Assembly (NCBI GenBank): GCA_973895155.1
Contig: OZ316893.1
Location: 28,210,001 to 28,274,000 of the forward strand
Direction: 5' to 3'
DNA length: 64,000 nt
DNA from: Marsupella aquatica
Lineage: Eukaryota > Marchantiophyta
Shown here: positions 1-11,100 of the stretch, piece after piece
Numbering within the stretch: the first letter of the stretch is position 1
How the letters are laid out: the number at the start of each line of letters is the position of its first letter
Translations under genes and position numbers: made by a program
Notes under the pieces: model-generated
Told to the model about the DNA's origin: nothing
What the model saw: the letters and a program-made list of their open reading frames with translations, nothing else
The model's database searches: none

Positions 1-1270
1 TTGTTTGGACAGAGGCACATAAGGAGGCTATGCAAAGGTTAAAGGAGGCCTTACTTAGCCTCCTTGTTTTACGTCCCTTATGCTATGATGGAAGACCCAT
101 CATTGTCACTGTAGATTCAAGTCCTGATGCTGCTGGATGGGCGGTAGGGCAGGATGATGAGGAGGGGAGAAGATTTGCAGCAAGGTTTGGAGCTAAGATC
201 TTTTCAGCAAGGCAAAGGCATTACCCTCAAATCAAGCGAGAGTTGTGGGGAGCAAGGATAGCCTTGTGTCAAGAAAAAGTCTACTTGATTGGAGCACAAG
301 TCATTCTTGAGACTGATTGTTTACCATTTTTAGGGATGATTGCTAACTGTGATACTCCAGACATTGCTATGCTACGTTGGATAGCTTTTATTAGGATGAT
401 CAACCCCGAGCTTCGACACATTGCTGGAAAATATAATCCAGTAGTAGATATGCTTTCAAGAGCCCGCTATGATCAGAATGAAGTGGAGGCAGTTCAAGTG
501 ATGAATGGAGAGTTTGAGGTCTTAACATTTCAAGAGGAGCTCTATTCTGGAGAGTTGCTCTTGATTGGAAGGTACCTTAGTACTCTTCAAAGGCCTTTTG
601 AAATGATAGAAGAGAAGTTTCAACGATTACGGAAGAAGGCTTACAAGTTCATGCTCAAGGATGGTGTTTTATGGAGAAGGTCTTTGAAGAAAGGACATGT
701 TCCTTGTAGAGTTCTTGATACAGATGAAGAGAAGAAGAGAGTCTTATGGGATTCTCATGACGCTATTGAAGCAAGACATCGAGGAGTTAGAGCTACCTAT
801 GAGCGGGTTCAAAGGTGGTACTGGTGGTCAGACATGTATGTGAATGTAAAATCTTATGTTGGATCTTGTGAGAGTTGTCAGTATTACTCTAAAGTTTGGT
901 TTAGAGATTGACTTAATCCCACTAGTCCTCTTTCTTTATATTTTCAGTGGGCAGTAGATGTGGTGCACATGCCATGGGGAATTAGGGGGGCAAAGTACCT
1001 TCTCCTTGCAAGGGAAAATTTATCTTCTTATGTTGAAGGAAGGGCTTTAACCTCTAACACTACAGAAGCAGTATGTAGGTTCATACTTGAAGACGTTATA
1101 GCACGTCATGGTTGTTTTGTGCAAATGAGAGCAGATAGAGGAGAGCTGAATTCTGAAGAGGCTGCAGAATTTTTCGACCGGTTCAACATCAAGCTCAAAC
1201 TCACTACTGCCTACAACCCAGAAGGAAATGGAAAGATTGAGCGAGGGCACCCACCGATAGTGAATGCCCT
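1..1270 (+). mobile_element. Ty3/gypsy element H, 3' pol fragment
   Basis: The window opens inside the pol gene of a Ty3/gypsy retroelement. Its protein is clearly different from that of the neighbouring element G1, with other RNase H and integrase wording, so it belongs to a different lineage. The fragment ends abruptly at 1270, where G1 sequence begins in another reading frame. No LTR of this element is visible in the window. Confidence 0.8.
3..1270 (+). pseudogene. pol: RNase H - integrase fragment of element H
   Basis: The frame is open from the window edge. It shows an RNase H-like region (VDSSPDAAGWAVGQ near the start, later ETDCLP, then HIAGKYNPVVDMLSRA), an integrase HHCC region (C-E-S-C-Q near codon 285), and an integrase core with WAVDVVHMPWG, RADRGE and GKIERGH as the three DDE landmarks. 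A single in-frame TGA at 909-911 separates the two open stretches. The same frame continues after it, so it is probably a CGA-to-TGA change. Coding is lost at 1270, just after the catalytic Glu region, where the sequence switches to G1 integrase out of frame. It cannot make a full integrase. Confidence 0.8.
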
Positions 1271-2031
1271 AAGCTACTCGCAAGAATGATGCTATAACCG
1301 CAGCTGCATTTCTCTTTGAGCACATTATCACCCGGTTTGGTTGTCCTTTGGAGTTGGTAAGCGATAGGGGTTTGCATTTTCTTAACTCAACTATTGAGTT
1401 AATCACTGACCTTTATCTTATCAAGCATCGCAAAACTACTCCTTACAACCCCCGAGCTAATGGCTTAACCGAGAGAGCTAATGGCATTATGGGCAAGATT
1501 CTGAATAAAATGGTAGAATCTCACAAGACAGATTGGGATGTGAAGCTCCATTCTGCATTATGGGCTTACCGCACCGCTGAGAAGATTACAACTCTTCACA
1601 CCCCCTTCTATCTGACCTATGGCCTGAATAGTATTATTCCAATAGAATTTTCGTTACCAACGGAACGTATCTTGGTACCACACCGACTCTCTCCTTCAGA
1701 TAGTCTCTCACATCGGTTTTCCAATATTGTTAAATTAGAAGAAGTTAGACTTTTAGCATTAGACCATACAGTCACCATTCAGAACCAGCGTAAACTTGCT
1801 TATGATAAGAAGCTGCGCGTAGTGCAGTTAGATGTTGGTGATTTAGCATTAGTCTTTGATTCTCGTTATATGCTATTTCCTGGGAAACTTCATACTCATT
1901 GGATTGGTCCTTACCGAGTTACACACATCTGGGATAATGGTTCAGTTTCATTGACTACCTTAGATGGTCACCCACTTAACACTAGAATCAATGGGTTTAG
2001 GATTAAACGGTACTATGAGTCTTCCATTTAG
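1271..2031 (+). pseudogene. pol: Integrase C-terminal fragment (5'-truncated copy of G1 pol)
   Basis: This is identical to the last 253 codons of the G1 pol gene. It holds the second Asp (VSDRGLHF) and the Glu (GLTERANG) of the integrase DDE triad and the C-terminal domain ending in RYYESSI. The first catalytic Asp and the zinc-binding domain are missing because the left side is replaced by element H. The stop codon TAG is at 2029-2031. It is a remnant of the left unit of the tandem pair and cannot encode a working integrase. Confidence 0.9.
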
Positions 2032-2053
2032 AATTCCACTTGGGACAGGTTGC

Positions 2054-2069
2054 AATTTAAGTGGAGGGC
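2054..2069 (+). promoter_or_regulatory. Internal copy of the polypurine tract, left unit
   Basis: The 16 bases AATTTAAGTGGAGGGC lie 23 bases after the pol stop and are identical to the tract directly before the LTR at 5541-5556. In the related element G2 the only such tract also lies just after the pol stop, immediately before the LTR. This internal copy therefore sits at the ancestral plus-strand priming position. The accessory module now separates it from the LTR. Confidence 0.75.
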
Positions 2070-2165
2070 GGTAGTTATACTTAGTTAGAATTAGTGACCC
2101 TCCCTAGTAAGTATTCGGCATATTTTTATTTTTTATTTTTTTTAGTTACTTCCAGTTTTTACATT

Positions 2166-2345
2166 GGACGCTGTGAAAAGCGTCCATTGTAACTCGACGC
2201 TGGGGAAGCGTCCACTTAGTTTACAAAGGACGTTGTGCAGAGGTCCGCTTTTGTATTAGTTCAGTTGCATGAGACGCTGTGAGCCGATGACTAGGCGTCT
2301 TGTACAATGGCGGATTGCGATAGCTCAACGGGACGCTGAGGAGTA
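2166..2345 (+). repeat. GGACGCT...AGCGTCC hairpin repeats in the pol-accessory spacer, left unit
   Basis: The 387-base gap between pol and the accessory ORF has no gene. It holds short inverted repeats of the form GACGCT, 4-7 bases, AGCGTC, at 2166-2185 and 2195-2212, followed by decayed versions near 2224, 2272 and 2331. The same unit recurs in the LTR and in the 5' leader of the element. Confidence 0.75.
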
Positions 2346-2418
2346 AGCAGTCGCGCTTCGCCCTAGTTCACTATGGAACACGATTCTCACTGAGCTTACG
2401 GAGCTAACAAGTCACGCG

Positions 2419-4992
2419 ATGGCGGAGACTGAGCTGACGACGCGACCAATACTCGCAGACATTCCATCGAATGCAGTGCATAGGCGGCAGTTGAAGACGG
2501 CTCTGGCAAAAATGGGCTTGAAGAAGCTGCTTCAACTTCCTTGGAAGATTTGCGAATTCAGCCTTATCGATCAAGGTGTCTGGGACGCTGAAGAAAGGAT
2601 TGGTGTGCGCTCGCGTCCCAGTGTTTGGACTGAAGCGCTCATAGCGAAGGTCTATTCGACGCCGATGGAGGGCGAGGATTTACAGAGGGTTGATTGTGAG
2701 CCTCGGGTTTATGTAGAATCCTTCTTCGCTCCAGGATCTTTCAAGAGGCGGAATGGATGGCTAGCGGCGGACTGCTTAGATAATTCTCTGCAGCGTCTAT
2801 TTTGATTTCTGGCACCAATTTTCTACCCAGAAAGCCAGACGCGCATCACTCTTTCGTTCGCTGCAACGGTGATCTGTTCATTAGAACAGACGCAGTCTAT
2901 CAATTGGACGAAGGTTTTGCACCGAGTAATTCATACTCAGGTCAAAAATTTTCGTAGCAGGCTGAAAACGGGGAAAATAAGGTGTACCTACTTGGCCCCT
3001 TATTTAGCTCACATTTACCATAAGTATGACTGTCTGCTTGTCTTGGAAAAAGATTTTTATCGCAACAATCAGAGAGCATCTACCGGTGAAGCAAATTATA
3101 TGCCTGAAGTACGAGAAGTCCGAGCCAATTCCACAGTGGTAGAGCTATGTGCAATACTCGACTGTGAGGAACCTGAACTGGTGGGTGAAGTTTGGAAATT
3201 GAAAGAGACAAGAGCATCAGCTGAAGGGAGTGACGATCCGATTCTTCACCAACCAAGAGAGGCTCAAGTTGCCGAAGATGTTCCTTCAGCAATGCCAACA
3301 GGGTTGGAGCATTCTATGTCACCTCGACTCTCGTGTTCACCTTGTGCTGCCGAGCCTATTTATGATGTTGATCAGGATAATTCTGCTTCTCGGATGAATG
3401 TTGAAGATGAGGTGAGGGTGGATGAAGAAGGTTTTTCAGGGGAACCTCTTCAACATTCTACTGCTGAGGACGAGTATGATGGATTTACTTCTACCCCTGT
3501 TTTGGTTCCCATAGAGGCAAATAGTGATGCTTTGCAGGCTTTACAGGAGTATGATTCGTCCGACTCTCTTAGTTCTAGCCCAAATATAGGTGAAATCCCT
3601 CTGGTCCAGGAGTCAGAAATATTAAGCTCAGAAATTGTGAAGCTGGTTAAAGTTGATTCGGAGGATGCAATTGTGGATATAGACGAAGTAGGTGAACCAG
3701 TGACTTCTCCCCAATCTGTCGCAAGATACCCTGCCTGGTCTACACCTGGTTCACTCATATCGATTCCTTTGGATATAACTAAGGAATTAGATGAGGCAAT
3801 AGCCGCGATAGGAGCTCCTTCATTTCCGCCTGTAAAATGGGTTTCTCCTGAAGATGAGTTGATTGAAGGAGGCTCTGCTGGTTTTCCGAGTCGCAATCAG
3901 GTATCTGGTAATATGGGTATATCTGTACCCATATTGGTACCCGAGACACCCGCTTCGACAACCAGCTCAGCACCAGTTTCATTGGCTACAAACGAGGATA
4001 AAAACATTCGGGAGGAGTTTTCAGTGACGTATACTCGAAAATCTTGGAAACGGTTGCGCCATGCTATCAGTCGACAGATCTTTCCTGAAGCATCTTCCCA
4101 GGATTTTGAACAGGGAGAAGCACCTATCGGAACAGACGAGCTACCCCTTCCTGTACTTTTGGCAGATCGAACTAACCAGGAAGTCTCTTTACCTAGCGAT
4201 AATTTTAAAGAAGAACTTCCTGTTTTAGTACCAATGCATCCCACTGCAGATCAACCAGCTACTGTTGCAAGAGAAGAATTTGAACCACTGGAGCCCGAAC
4301 CTTCTGCTCCTTCGTCTCCTGTTACATTGCCAATTCGACCAGTTAAGGAGTCAGTGATTCCTTCCGCTATGCCAGATGTAATTTTCCGTTGGATAGGAGC
4401 ACCAAGTGATGGAGAAGAAGACGAAGACCCTCGCATTATCAGAGTACCTCCTCGACTTCGGCATACAGTGGATTTGCCACCCCGAAATCCTATCCCTAAT
4501 TTGGCTTCAATTCACAGGTGGGAGAAGAAACATTTTCGAGTAGCTTTTCGACATCTGGAGATGGAGAGCATTTTGCAGCAGCAGCAGATTTTGCCAATGA
4601 CATCCCATCCGAGGATTCGTAGTTTGATTCGCACATATGAACCTGGGAAGGCGGTTCCTCCCATTGATAAGGACAGACGACATAAGTTTTCGGAGTTCGA
4701 AATTTGGTGTTGGGTGTATATGCTTCGACGAGCTCAAGCTCCATTTCCGCCCCTTGTGCCGGAAATTCCATGGCCCTATCCATACTATGTTTGGGTTTGT
4801 CCTGGTGGGTTTGCTATTCCAATTAAATATGAGAAGAAGCTTGTTAAGCTAAGGGAGCAGTTGATTACAAAACAATGTATGCTACCGGCTTCCCAAGGGT
4901 TCAAGTCGCTTAGGTGTTTAGCGTTCCTACCTATTATTCCTTCTTATCCGGATGTGATTATTCAAGGTGTTTTATCTAGGACACAGATTTGA
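2419..4992 (+). pseudogene. Accessory ORF downstream of pol (LPW-type plant transposon protein), left unit
   Basis: A 128-codon stretch (2419-2805) and a 707-codon stretch (up to 4992) lie in one frame with a single TGA at 2803-2805 between them. The N-terminal part has LPW near residue 41. Across the TGA come FLAPIFYPES and a helical region ending TYLAPYLAHIYHKY. This resembles the domain Pfam calls putative plant transposon protein, and the LPW...FGLP domain of families A and B in this window. The rest is acidic, Pro/Ser/Glu-rich and low in complexity, with a more ordered, aromatic C-terminal part (EIWCWVYMLRRA, WPYPYYVWVCPGG). I see no signal peptide or membrane segment, so it does not look like an envelope protein although it occupies the env position. 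The function is unknown. Confidence 0.65.
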
Positions 4993-5004
4993 AGGACACC
5001 ATTT

Positions 5005-5481
5005 ATGAGAGATATCAAACGGTGTTGTCATTTATATGTATATAAGCCGTTACTTTTGCAGCATCCTGCAATTGTTTCCTTCTTTCTCCTTCGAATTGAT
5101 ATTTATCTGCTCATGTGGGACATCAAAGCTACTATGGATTGTTGGAATTCTTTACCCCGTGCTTTCCAACATTCCTTTGAAGGCAAGATCAAACTGGGAG
5201 GACATGCTATTCAACACTTTGTTATTGATCCAGGCTCTCGAATTAATTTCCTCTCCCACAGACTGTGCCAGCAATTTGTTCATCAAGAAGTACAACCGAT
5301 ATCTGCTCAGATATCAATCGATGGACGAATCATTAATCTTTGGGGAAGAGTTAAAGGAGTCCCAATACAGATCGGAGAAGAATTCCATGACCTCGATTTT
5401 TATATTCTGGATTCGGATATCTCCCAACTCCCGTCAATGATTTTGAGCACTACTTGGATTATTAAGCCAGAATATTATTAA
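5005..5481 (+). pseudogene. Second retropepsin-like domain after pol, left unit
   Basis: This 158-codon frame follows the accessory ORF in phase after one TGA (4990-4992), so it may be that protein's C-terminal domain. It aligns by eye along its length with the element's own gag-linked protease. FVIDPGSRINFLS corresponds to VPVDGGASVNLI, a middle G-R-V/K-G-V-P-I region follows, and MILSTTWI corresponds to VLLGRPWL. The expected active-site D-S/T-G reads D-P-G, so activity is doubtful. A hydrophobic N-terminal stretch (HPAIVSFFLLRIDIYLLMW) might be a membrane segment or simply the lead-in. The PPT and LTR lie 60 bases downstream. Confidence 0.6.
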
Positions 5482-5540
5482 TGAAGAACATGTCACTCGC
5501 TTCTGATTCAATTCGGTCATGTCTTGTGGGGACACGGCGA

Positions 5541-5556
5541 AATTTAAGTGGAGGGC
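5541..5556 (+). promoter_or_regulatory. Polypurine tract of the left unit
   Basis: AATTTAAGTGGAGGGC is followed by TA and then the LTR start TGTGG. This is the normal position for the plus-strand primer of an LTR retrotransposon. Element G2 has the equivalent TTAAGTAGGGGGC-TA-TGTGG. Confidence 0.8.
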
Positions 5557-5558
5557 TA

Positions 5559-6949
5559 TGTGGTATGGGTGTCCCTGCAATTTTTTCTGGAAACTTGTTT
5601 ATTTTTAGCATATCACAAGATTTACTTACACTTTAGACACCTTCCGGCCAACATTTACTTGTTCTGGACACTTATAGAAATATTTGACATCTCCGGCTTT
5701 CCTGACGATTCCTAGTGTACTTTGCCCGACGCTGTGACCAGCGCCCGTTTCTTTTACTCAAGACGCTGCGGAAGCGTCCAACCTCCTCATGACGCTTTTG
5801 GCAGCGCCCGACCGCCACCAAGACTCTATGAGGATTTCGACCGACGCTGTGGAAAGCGTCAGCTTCAACACACGACGCTGTGAGCAGCGTCCACCCTAGT
5901 ATTGACGCTGTGAGCAGTGTGAGCAGCGTCCGTTGGTTTTACTTAAGACGCTTCTAGCAGCGTCCAGATTCTCCCGACGCTTCTAGCAGCGTCCGCTCAA
6001 CACTTAGTTTTTGAAGTAGATTACTAGTAAAGTAGTATTCTACCACCCTTGTTGAAGTACTTATGCTGTGCTTCTCCCTTGTTTAGTTTTAAGCTTGGAA
6101 AGGCACGACTGTTCTTACCTCCTCCATTTTAGGATTCCAGCACTTATAAGACAGAGTAGAATGCTCATTTGAAGTAGAGAGAAATAGAGTTAATACTGTA
6201 TTCAGAATTGAGTCTTCTGAATAGTTTTCTCCTCCTTCCATTGTAACAAGGCATGCTGTGAGTGTTTTGTATGGAAGTAAAGCTATATTGATTGAAGTTA
6301 AGATTGAATTCAAGAGATTCCTGTGGTGATTGAATTCAGTTGCAGATTTCTGAAACTCGTATTGAATTCACTGCTAGGCTTGCTTGCAGAGTCGGGATTC
6401 GCTAGCCAATTCAAGAATAGTTAATGATAAATGAGAAGTAAATTCTGATTCTCAGAGTAGTTAGTACTGTTGCTTTGATTCTGGAATATGGTTTAGAGTT
6501 TGACTGAATTGTGTATCGCTGATGTCAAACCATGTTGACGGCATTTTAAATCATATCATTCATTTGCAATCAGAAAGCTTCTGCTTCATCAGATTGAGAA
6601 TTCCATTATCATTAACCTTTGTGTTTTGAAGAGTGAGATGGATGAATTATGAGATAGATTTCATGTCTATACTGAGCCCAAATCCTTTCTGAAGGAGTGG
6701 CAGTAGCAGCTTGTAGTCTCTAAATCCTTACTCATTTCTTCTCTAATTCATAAATCAGAAGTTCAGTTACTTTGTTGTTTGTTTATTCGATTTTTTTTAT
6801 TGAGAAGTGAAGTCAACATAGAGCTCAAGACTCTAAATCACTCGGAGTGATAAAAGTTATACAATTCATTCTGAAATCTGTTCTTAAAGGGATCGAAACC
6901 CTGGTTTTAGGTGAGAAGAGTCACTTTTGATACTTAGCACTATACGACA
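5559..6949 (+). repeat. LTR of G1 (5' LTR, shared with the left unit)
   Basis: The LTR starts TGTGGTATGG and ends TATACGACA, 1,391 bp. It directly follows a PPT and is followed after six bases by the PBS. The first third holds the hairpin repeats. The rest is AT-rich with no convincing gene. A short minus-strand frame at 6089-6313 has no recognisable domain and was not called. Confidence 0.9.
5726..5994 (+). repeat. Hairpin repeat array in the LTR, left copy
   Basis: About eight to nine units of roughly 30 bases occur here. Each is a small inverted repeat GACGCT-loop-AGCGTC with variable loops such as GTGAGC, TCTAGC and GTGGAA. One unit carries an internal duplication (GTGAGCAGTGTGAGCAGCGTCC near 5906). 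The array lies in the presumed U3 part of the LTR. Confidence 0.85.
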
Positions 6950-6955
6950 TCTTTT

Positions 6956-6973
6956 TGGCGCCGCTGCCGGGGA
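6956..6973 (+). promoter_or_regulatory. Primer-binding site of G1
   Basis: TGGCGCCGCTGCCGGGGA lies six bases after the LTR end. It is complementary to a tRNA 3' end including CCA and is the same 18 bases as in G2. Plant Athila/Tat-type elements use this class of site, commonly assigned to tRNA-Asp. Confidence 0.9.
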
Positions 6974-8167
6974 ACGAATTTAAGATTGAATTGACGTACA
7001 GGCAGTGTATGCCAGAAGGAGCTAGACGGGAGAGGAATTCACGTTCTACTATAATTGTGAAGATGCGTCATCACTCCAGTTAAAAAGATGAAGAGCTTCC
7101 ATTTCGAGGTGATGCCGTACTCTATCCAAAGCGCCCCGGAAGCTCTCTTAAGAGTATTGGAAAAATTTGTGGTGCCAAACTTAAGAGAAGAAACCGCCCT
7201 CCCACCAGAAAAGGCCTCACAGAGAGGAGCTGTTGCTCGTCAAGTTGCTTTGGAGATAGTCGAAGACACCAAAGACACTTTGAGTGACAAGTGAAGTTAT
7301 TCTAACGTTGCTCGAGACGTATGATTTGTAAAATTGTCCAACCATCCTGGTTCGTGTGACCGATGCCACCTATCCGATCTTTGGGAACATTAAGAATTAG
7401 GAATTTGAGGAATCGTTATGTTAATTCTTGGGTTCTGAGCCTGAGAGGGAGGAATGGCATACATTGGTTAACTATCACCTGGTGGGAAGATGAAAGTTTG
7501 CATTTAGTAATATTAAGGCTGAATGGTAGGATCACACAGGAGAGATATTTAGTCATTTCCATTCGGGAGTTAGCGGAAAGAATCATGCACCAGGAATTGC
7601 GTAGAAGATTAGGAAGGAGTTAGACGTCTGATTAGTAGGATGGCCTAGTGTAGCGTACCATGTGGTAAAGAAATTTCAGGGTGAAGGAAGTCGGAGATTA
7701 TGGGGAACGCCCGGTTCCAATAATCGCCACCGTAAAGGAGATAAGGAAGGACGCCGCGAAGAGCGTCCAATGCGATTCGTCCCAGAAGATTTCGCAAGTC
7801 AGGACGCTTCGAGTAGCGTCCGATCCCAGTGGACGCTGTGAGCAGCGTCCGGTGGAATCTGTGACGAACCAACGTGCGCGACGCTTCTGGTGTGCCTTTC
7901 CGCGTCTCAACCTGAAGGACGCACCAGAGAAAACGAGGTTTTAGAATCTCGGCTGGTCACTGAAGGGAAGTATTAGCTACGGGATAGCAAGGGGGAGGAA
8001 TCATGCAAGGGATGTTGAACGACGCTACGGGAAGTCACTTTGAGGAAGCAGGTTCATATCTCCCGGAGTGGGGTGATAACGTCGCACCTAAATGGTGACT
8101 CCTTGCATAAAGACTCCTGAGGAGCGGGTCTGGTGTCTCAAAATCACCCGTGCTTGGAGAATGAGGG
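6974..8167 (+). other. 5' leader of G1
   Basis: About 1.2 kb separates the PBS from the gag start. It has two short open frames (7088-7294 and 7363-7623) with no family resemblance that I can see. A cluster of hairpin repeats lies at 7749-7895. A packaging or dimerisation signal would be expected in this interval, but nothing proves one. Confidence 0.6.
7749..7895 (+). repeat. Hairpin repeats in the 5' leader
   Basis: GGACGCCGCGAAGAGCGTCC (7749-7768), GGACGCTTCGAGTAGCGTCC (7802-7821) and GGACGCTGTGAGCAGCGTCC (7831-7850) are three nearly perfect 20-base stem-loops. A half-decayed fourth lies near 7880. They match the units in the LTR and in the pol-accessory spacer. Confidence 0.85.
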
Positions 8168-11100
8168 ATGTCTGAGGGAGATCCACCGAATAAAAGAAAA
8201 CCTACCAAGACCTCCAGTAATTCGGATGCTGCAAAATTAGTAGTGACCCCTCGCACATTGTTACCCGAATTCCAGTCACCAGGAGCACCTGCACCGGGTA
8301 GTGTGTGGAAACAAGTGGGATCTATTCAAGAGGCAAGTGGCTCTTTGGAAAGGCCCACGTCGACCCGACCCCTGTTTGTAAATCTTCGTTCAGGTCCAAA
8401 ACTTATTGGTTCTCAAAAGACCAAGCTCCGCCAGCAGACAGTACGTTCGGTGAACCAAATTGACTCTGGTGTGGATAGTACCACTGAGAGGGCCTTATCT
8501 CATACCGAAGGAAGAAATTTGGGTTTGCCCGAGAATACAGTTGCAGAATCGCTGGCCCAAGATAATTCTGTCGATCTTTCACAATTGGATAATCCAGAAC
8601 CACTGAGTGAAGCCGGTGGTTCGTCTTCTAGTGAGACAAGCAGCAGTTCAGGCTTGGGCAGCCCAAACCCATTTGCTACCCGATCAGCTCTTCCTTTCGT
8701 TACCCTCCTAGCTCCAACCACGATGGCTCGAAATAATGTGAGGTACGACCGGTTCTTCGGTACTTCCAAGGAGGATGCAGAGGTGTATTTGAAAGAATTT
8801 GAAGCTGCAGCTGCATCCAATGGACAGAGTCAAGACGCTGAAAAAGCCAATCTGTTTGGTGGTCTAATGAAAAAGGGTGCTCAGAAATGGTATGACCGTT
8901 TTCCGGACAAGCAGGATTGGGGGAAATTGAAGGCTGCTTTCTTGGCCAAATATAAAGAAGAAGGAGCAGCTGCGCGTGCCTTTGCCCGAATCTCACATCT
9001 GCACATGAAGAAACATGGGTCTGTGAGGAAATATGCCGACAAATTATTGGATTTGGTAGATCAATATAATCCAGCTACCTCGAAATCTACTATCAAGGAC
9101 TGGTTTATTAACGGTTTACCCTCCAGGATTGCTCGTTACGTGAGACGAGAAGGTGGCACCACTTTGGAAGAAGTACAAGAGGCAGCCCAGAAGTACGTAG
9201 ACTCGGAGATTTCAGAGAGAAAACGAGTTAAGAAGGACCTGAAGAAAGACAAAAGAAAGAAGAAGAAAACGTCCAGGTCTAAATCTGACTCGGAGACGGA
9301 ATCAAGTGAAAGTAGCACTAGTGAGGAGGATGAGAGTACAAATTCGAGCACTAGTGATAGTTCAAGCTCAAGTTCCGACTCAGAATCCGTTGCTCCTAAA
9401 AAGAAGAAATCCTCTGTAAAAGGGAATAATAAAGTTCCCAACCAGAAGAAGATGGATCGCATGATGGAAGAACTCTCTGGCCAATTGTCCAAGTTGAATG
9501 TCAATATCGCCGCGGTAAAACCAGTACGAAGGTTGCCTGCTCCCATGAGAATGAACGTATGGTGCACCCGATGCAGTCAGCAGGGCCATTACCCGAACGA
9601 GTGCCCCACATTACGAACCCCGGTGAATTATGTAGATGGTCAAGAAGAGGCTGAGGAGTATGAGTACGATCCCGCGTATACCGTCCAAACAGCACCCCCT
9701 GGACAGTATTTCCCACCACCTCCTGCTTCCAGACCGACTTGGGGACCACCTAAGCCCACTTTCAATAAACCAACGTCAAGACCACCCATGGGACCCCCGG
9801 GAGGATACCCACCACGAGGAATGCCGCGTCAAAAAGGGGCTTGTTGGAATTGTGGCCAACCTGATCATTATTCACCCCAGTGCCCTTATCCCAAACAGGA
9901 GGTGGGGTATACACCTGTCTGTGGGAACTGTGGAAAAGAAGGACACTTACCGGTGGAATGCCCGAATCCGGCTAAGCCTAGGCTGATGGTTCGATTTGCT
10001 CAAGAGCCAGTTAAAGAAGCAAGTCGACCTGAAGCCAAGATTCGGATGGTTTATTCTGAAGAGATGGAGCAATGCAGCTTCATTCAACATATGGATGTAA
10101 ATCGGGTGGAATTAAAGCCAGATTCACTTTTTCATCAACCAGTATCCGGGGTGGTGCCTGATGTCTTGGTAAGTCATTTAGTGAAACCTGAAGTAGTTGG
10201 TATGCCGAATGATCGAGTTCAGAATCGGGATAAAGTTCTGACTAATATTTACGCAACTACTCGTTCGAAGAAAAAGGAGACCAAGAAGCACGAGCATCAG
10301 AAGGTCGCGAAAGCTCCCAAGGATGAAGGGCGCAAGCCATGTAAGGAAGGCCTCGACAAAGAAGACGACCCTGCTTATGACCGATATGACCCAAAATACT
10401 TCTTGCCCGACATCTCTTTGGAAGTGAAAGACCATCTGGAAGAGCTAGTTAAGGAGCAAGTGCAATCTCCTAACCCACCAGTAGTAGTCAAAGCTAAAGA
10501 GCCACTGAAAAATCCAGGTTATGATATTGTTGAAGATGTCAAGAATCATCCTGCACATATCACCATTGGGGAATTATTACAGGACAATCCGGTTTATAGG
10601 CGACAGCTGAGGAGCCTCCTTGCAGGAAAACGGAGGAAGAAGAAGTTACCTTCTGTGGATGTGCTACGAACAGAGTGGGAGGACAAAGGACCGATGGAAA
10701 TTGAGGTTCAAATCCAGGGGTGTGTCATTCGGAGAGTTCCTGTGGATGGAGGAGCCAGCGTTAATCTGATTACACAGTCAGCAGCATTTAATTTGGGTTT
10801 CACTAAGTTTGAGCCCACTCCCAAGATTTTGCGCATGGCGGATCAGTCTCGTGTGGTACCCATAGGGAAGCTGACCAAAGTAGAAACTTTGATTGCTGGT
10901 GTCCCTTTTCTGTTGGATTATGTGGTTATTAATCCGGAAATACCATCCAGCTTTCCTGTTTTGTTAGGCCGACCATGGTTGTATAAGGCTCAAGTTCAGG
11001 TTAATTGGCAATCTCAAGAGCTTTCATTTGGGAAGCCTAAGGTGACTGTTAGTTGGGTTCCGGAACCACATTTTGGAGAAACACAAACAGATGATGGGTA

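Larger units (their letters stand above)
1271..6949 (+). repeat. Direct repeat, copy 1 (5,679 bp, identical to 13434-19112)
   Basis: Every block I compared between 1271-6949 and 13434-19112 matches base for base at a constant offset of 12,163, and all encoded proteins are the same. The repeat is larger than an LTR. It holds the end of integrase, the accessory module and the full 1,391-bp LTR. The left edge lies inside integrase at AAGCTACTCG and the right edge is the LTR end. The arrangement is partial element - LTR - complete element - LTR, as expected for two tandem copies sharing one LTR. Confidence 0.9.

Noticed and set aside
2325-2350. tRNA-like D-arm sequence (GCGATAGCTCAACGGG)
   Set aside because: No matching acceptor, anticodon or T arm was found nearby. 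It lies in the decayed hairpin region of the spacer.
2419-5481. Envelope gene of G1
   Set aside because: The position fits, but there is no signal peptide, no Cys pattern and no convincing C-terminal membrane anchor. The domains look like a plant-transposon-protein type domain and a protease fold.
5726-5994. CRISPR array
   Set aside because: The repeats are short, variable inverted units without regular unique spacers, inside an LTR of a plant retrotransposon.
6885-6905. T-arm-like GGGATCGAAACCC near the LTR end
   Set aside because: It is a short palindrome in the U5 end of the G1 LTR without the rest of a tRNA.
1271-6949. The 5.68-kb direct repeat as one giant LTR
   Set aside because: It starts inside integrase and contains the PPT and a proper 1,391-bp TG...CA LTR at its right end. 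The true LTR is 5559-6949.
9136-9567. Minus-strand open frames over gag, pol and the coiled-coil genes
   Set aside because: They are antisense shadows of biased coding sequence (Ser/Lys/Glu-rich tracts) without family motifs.
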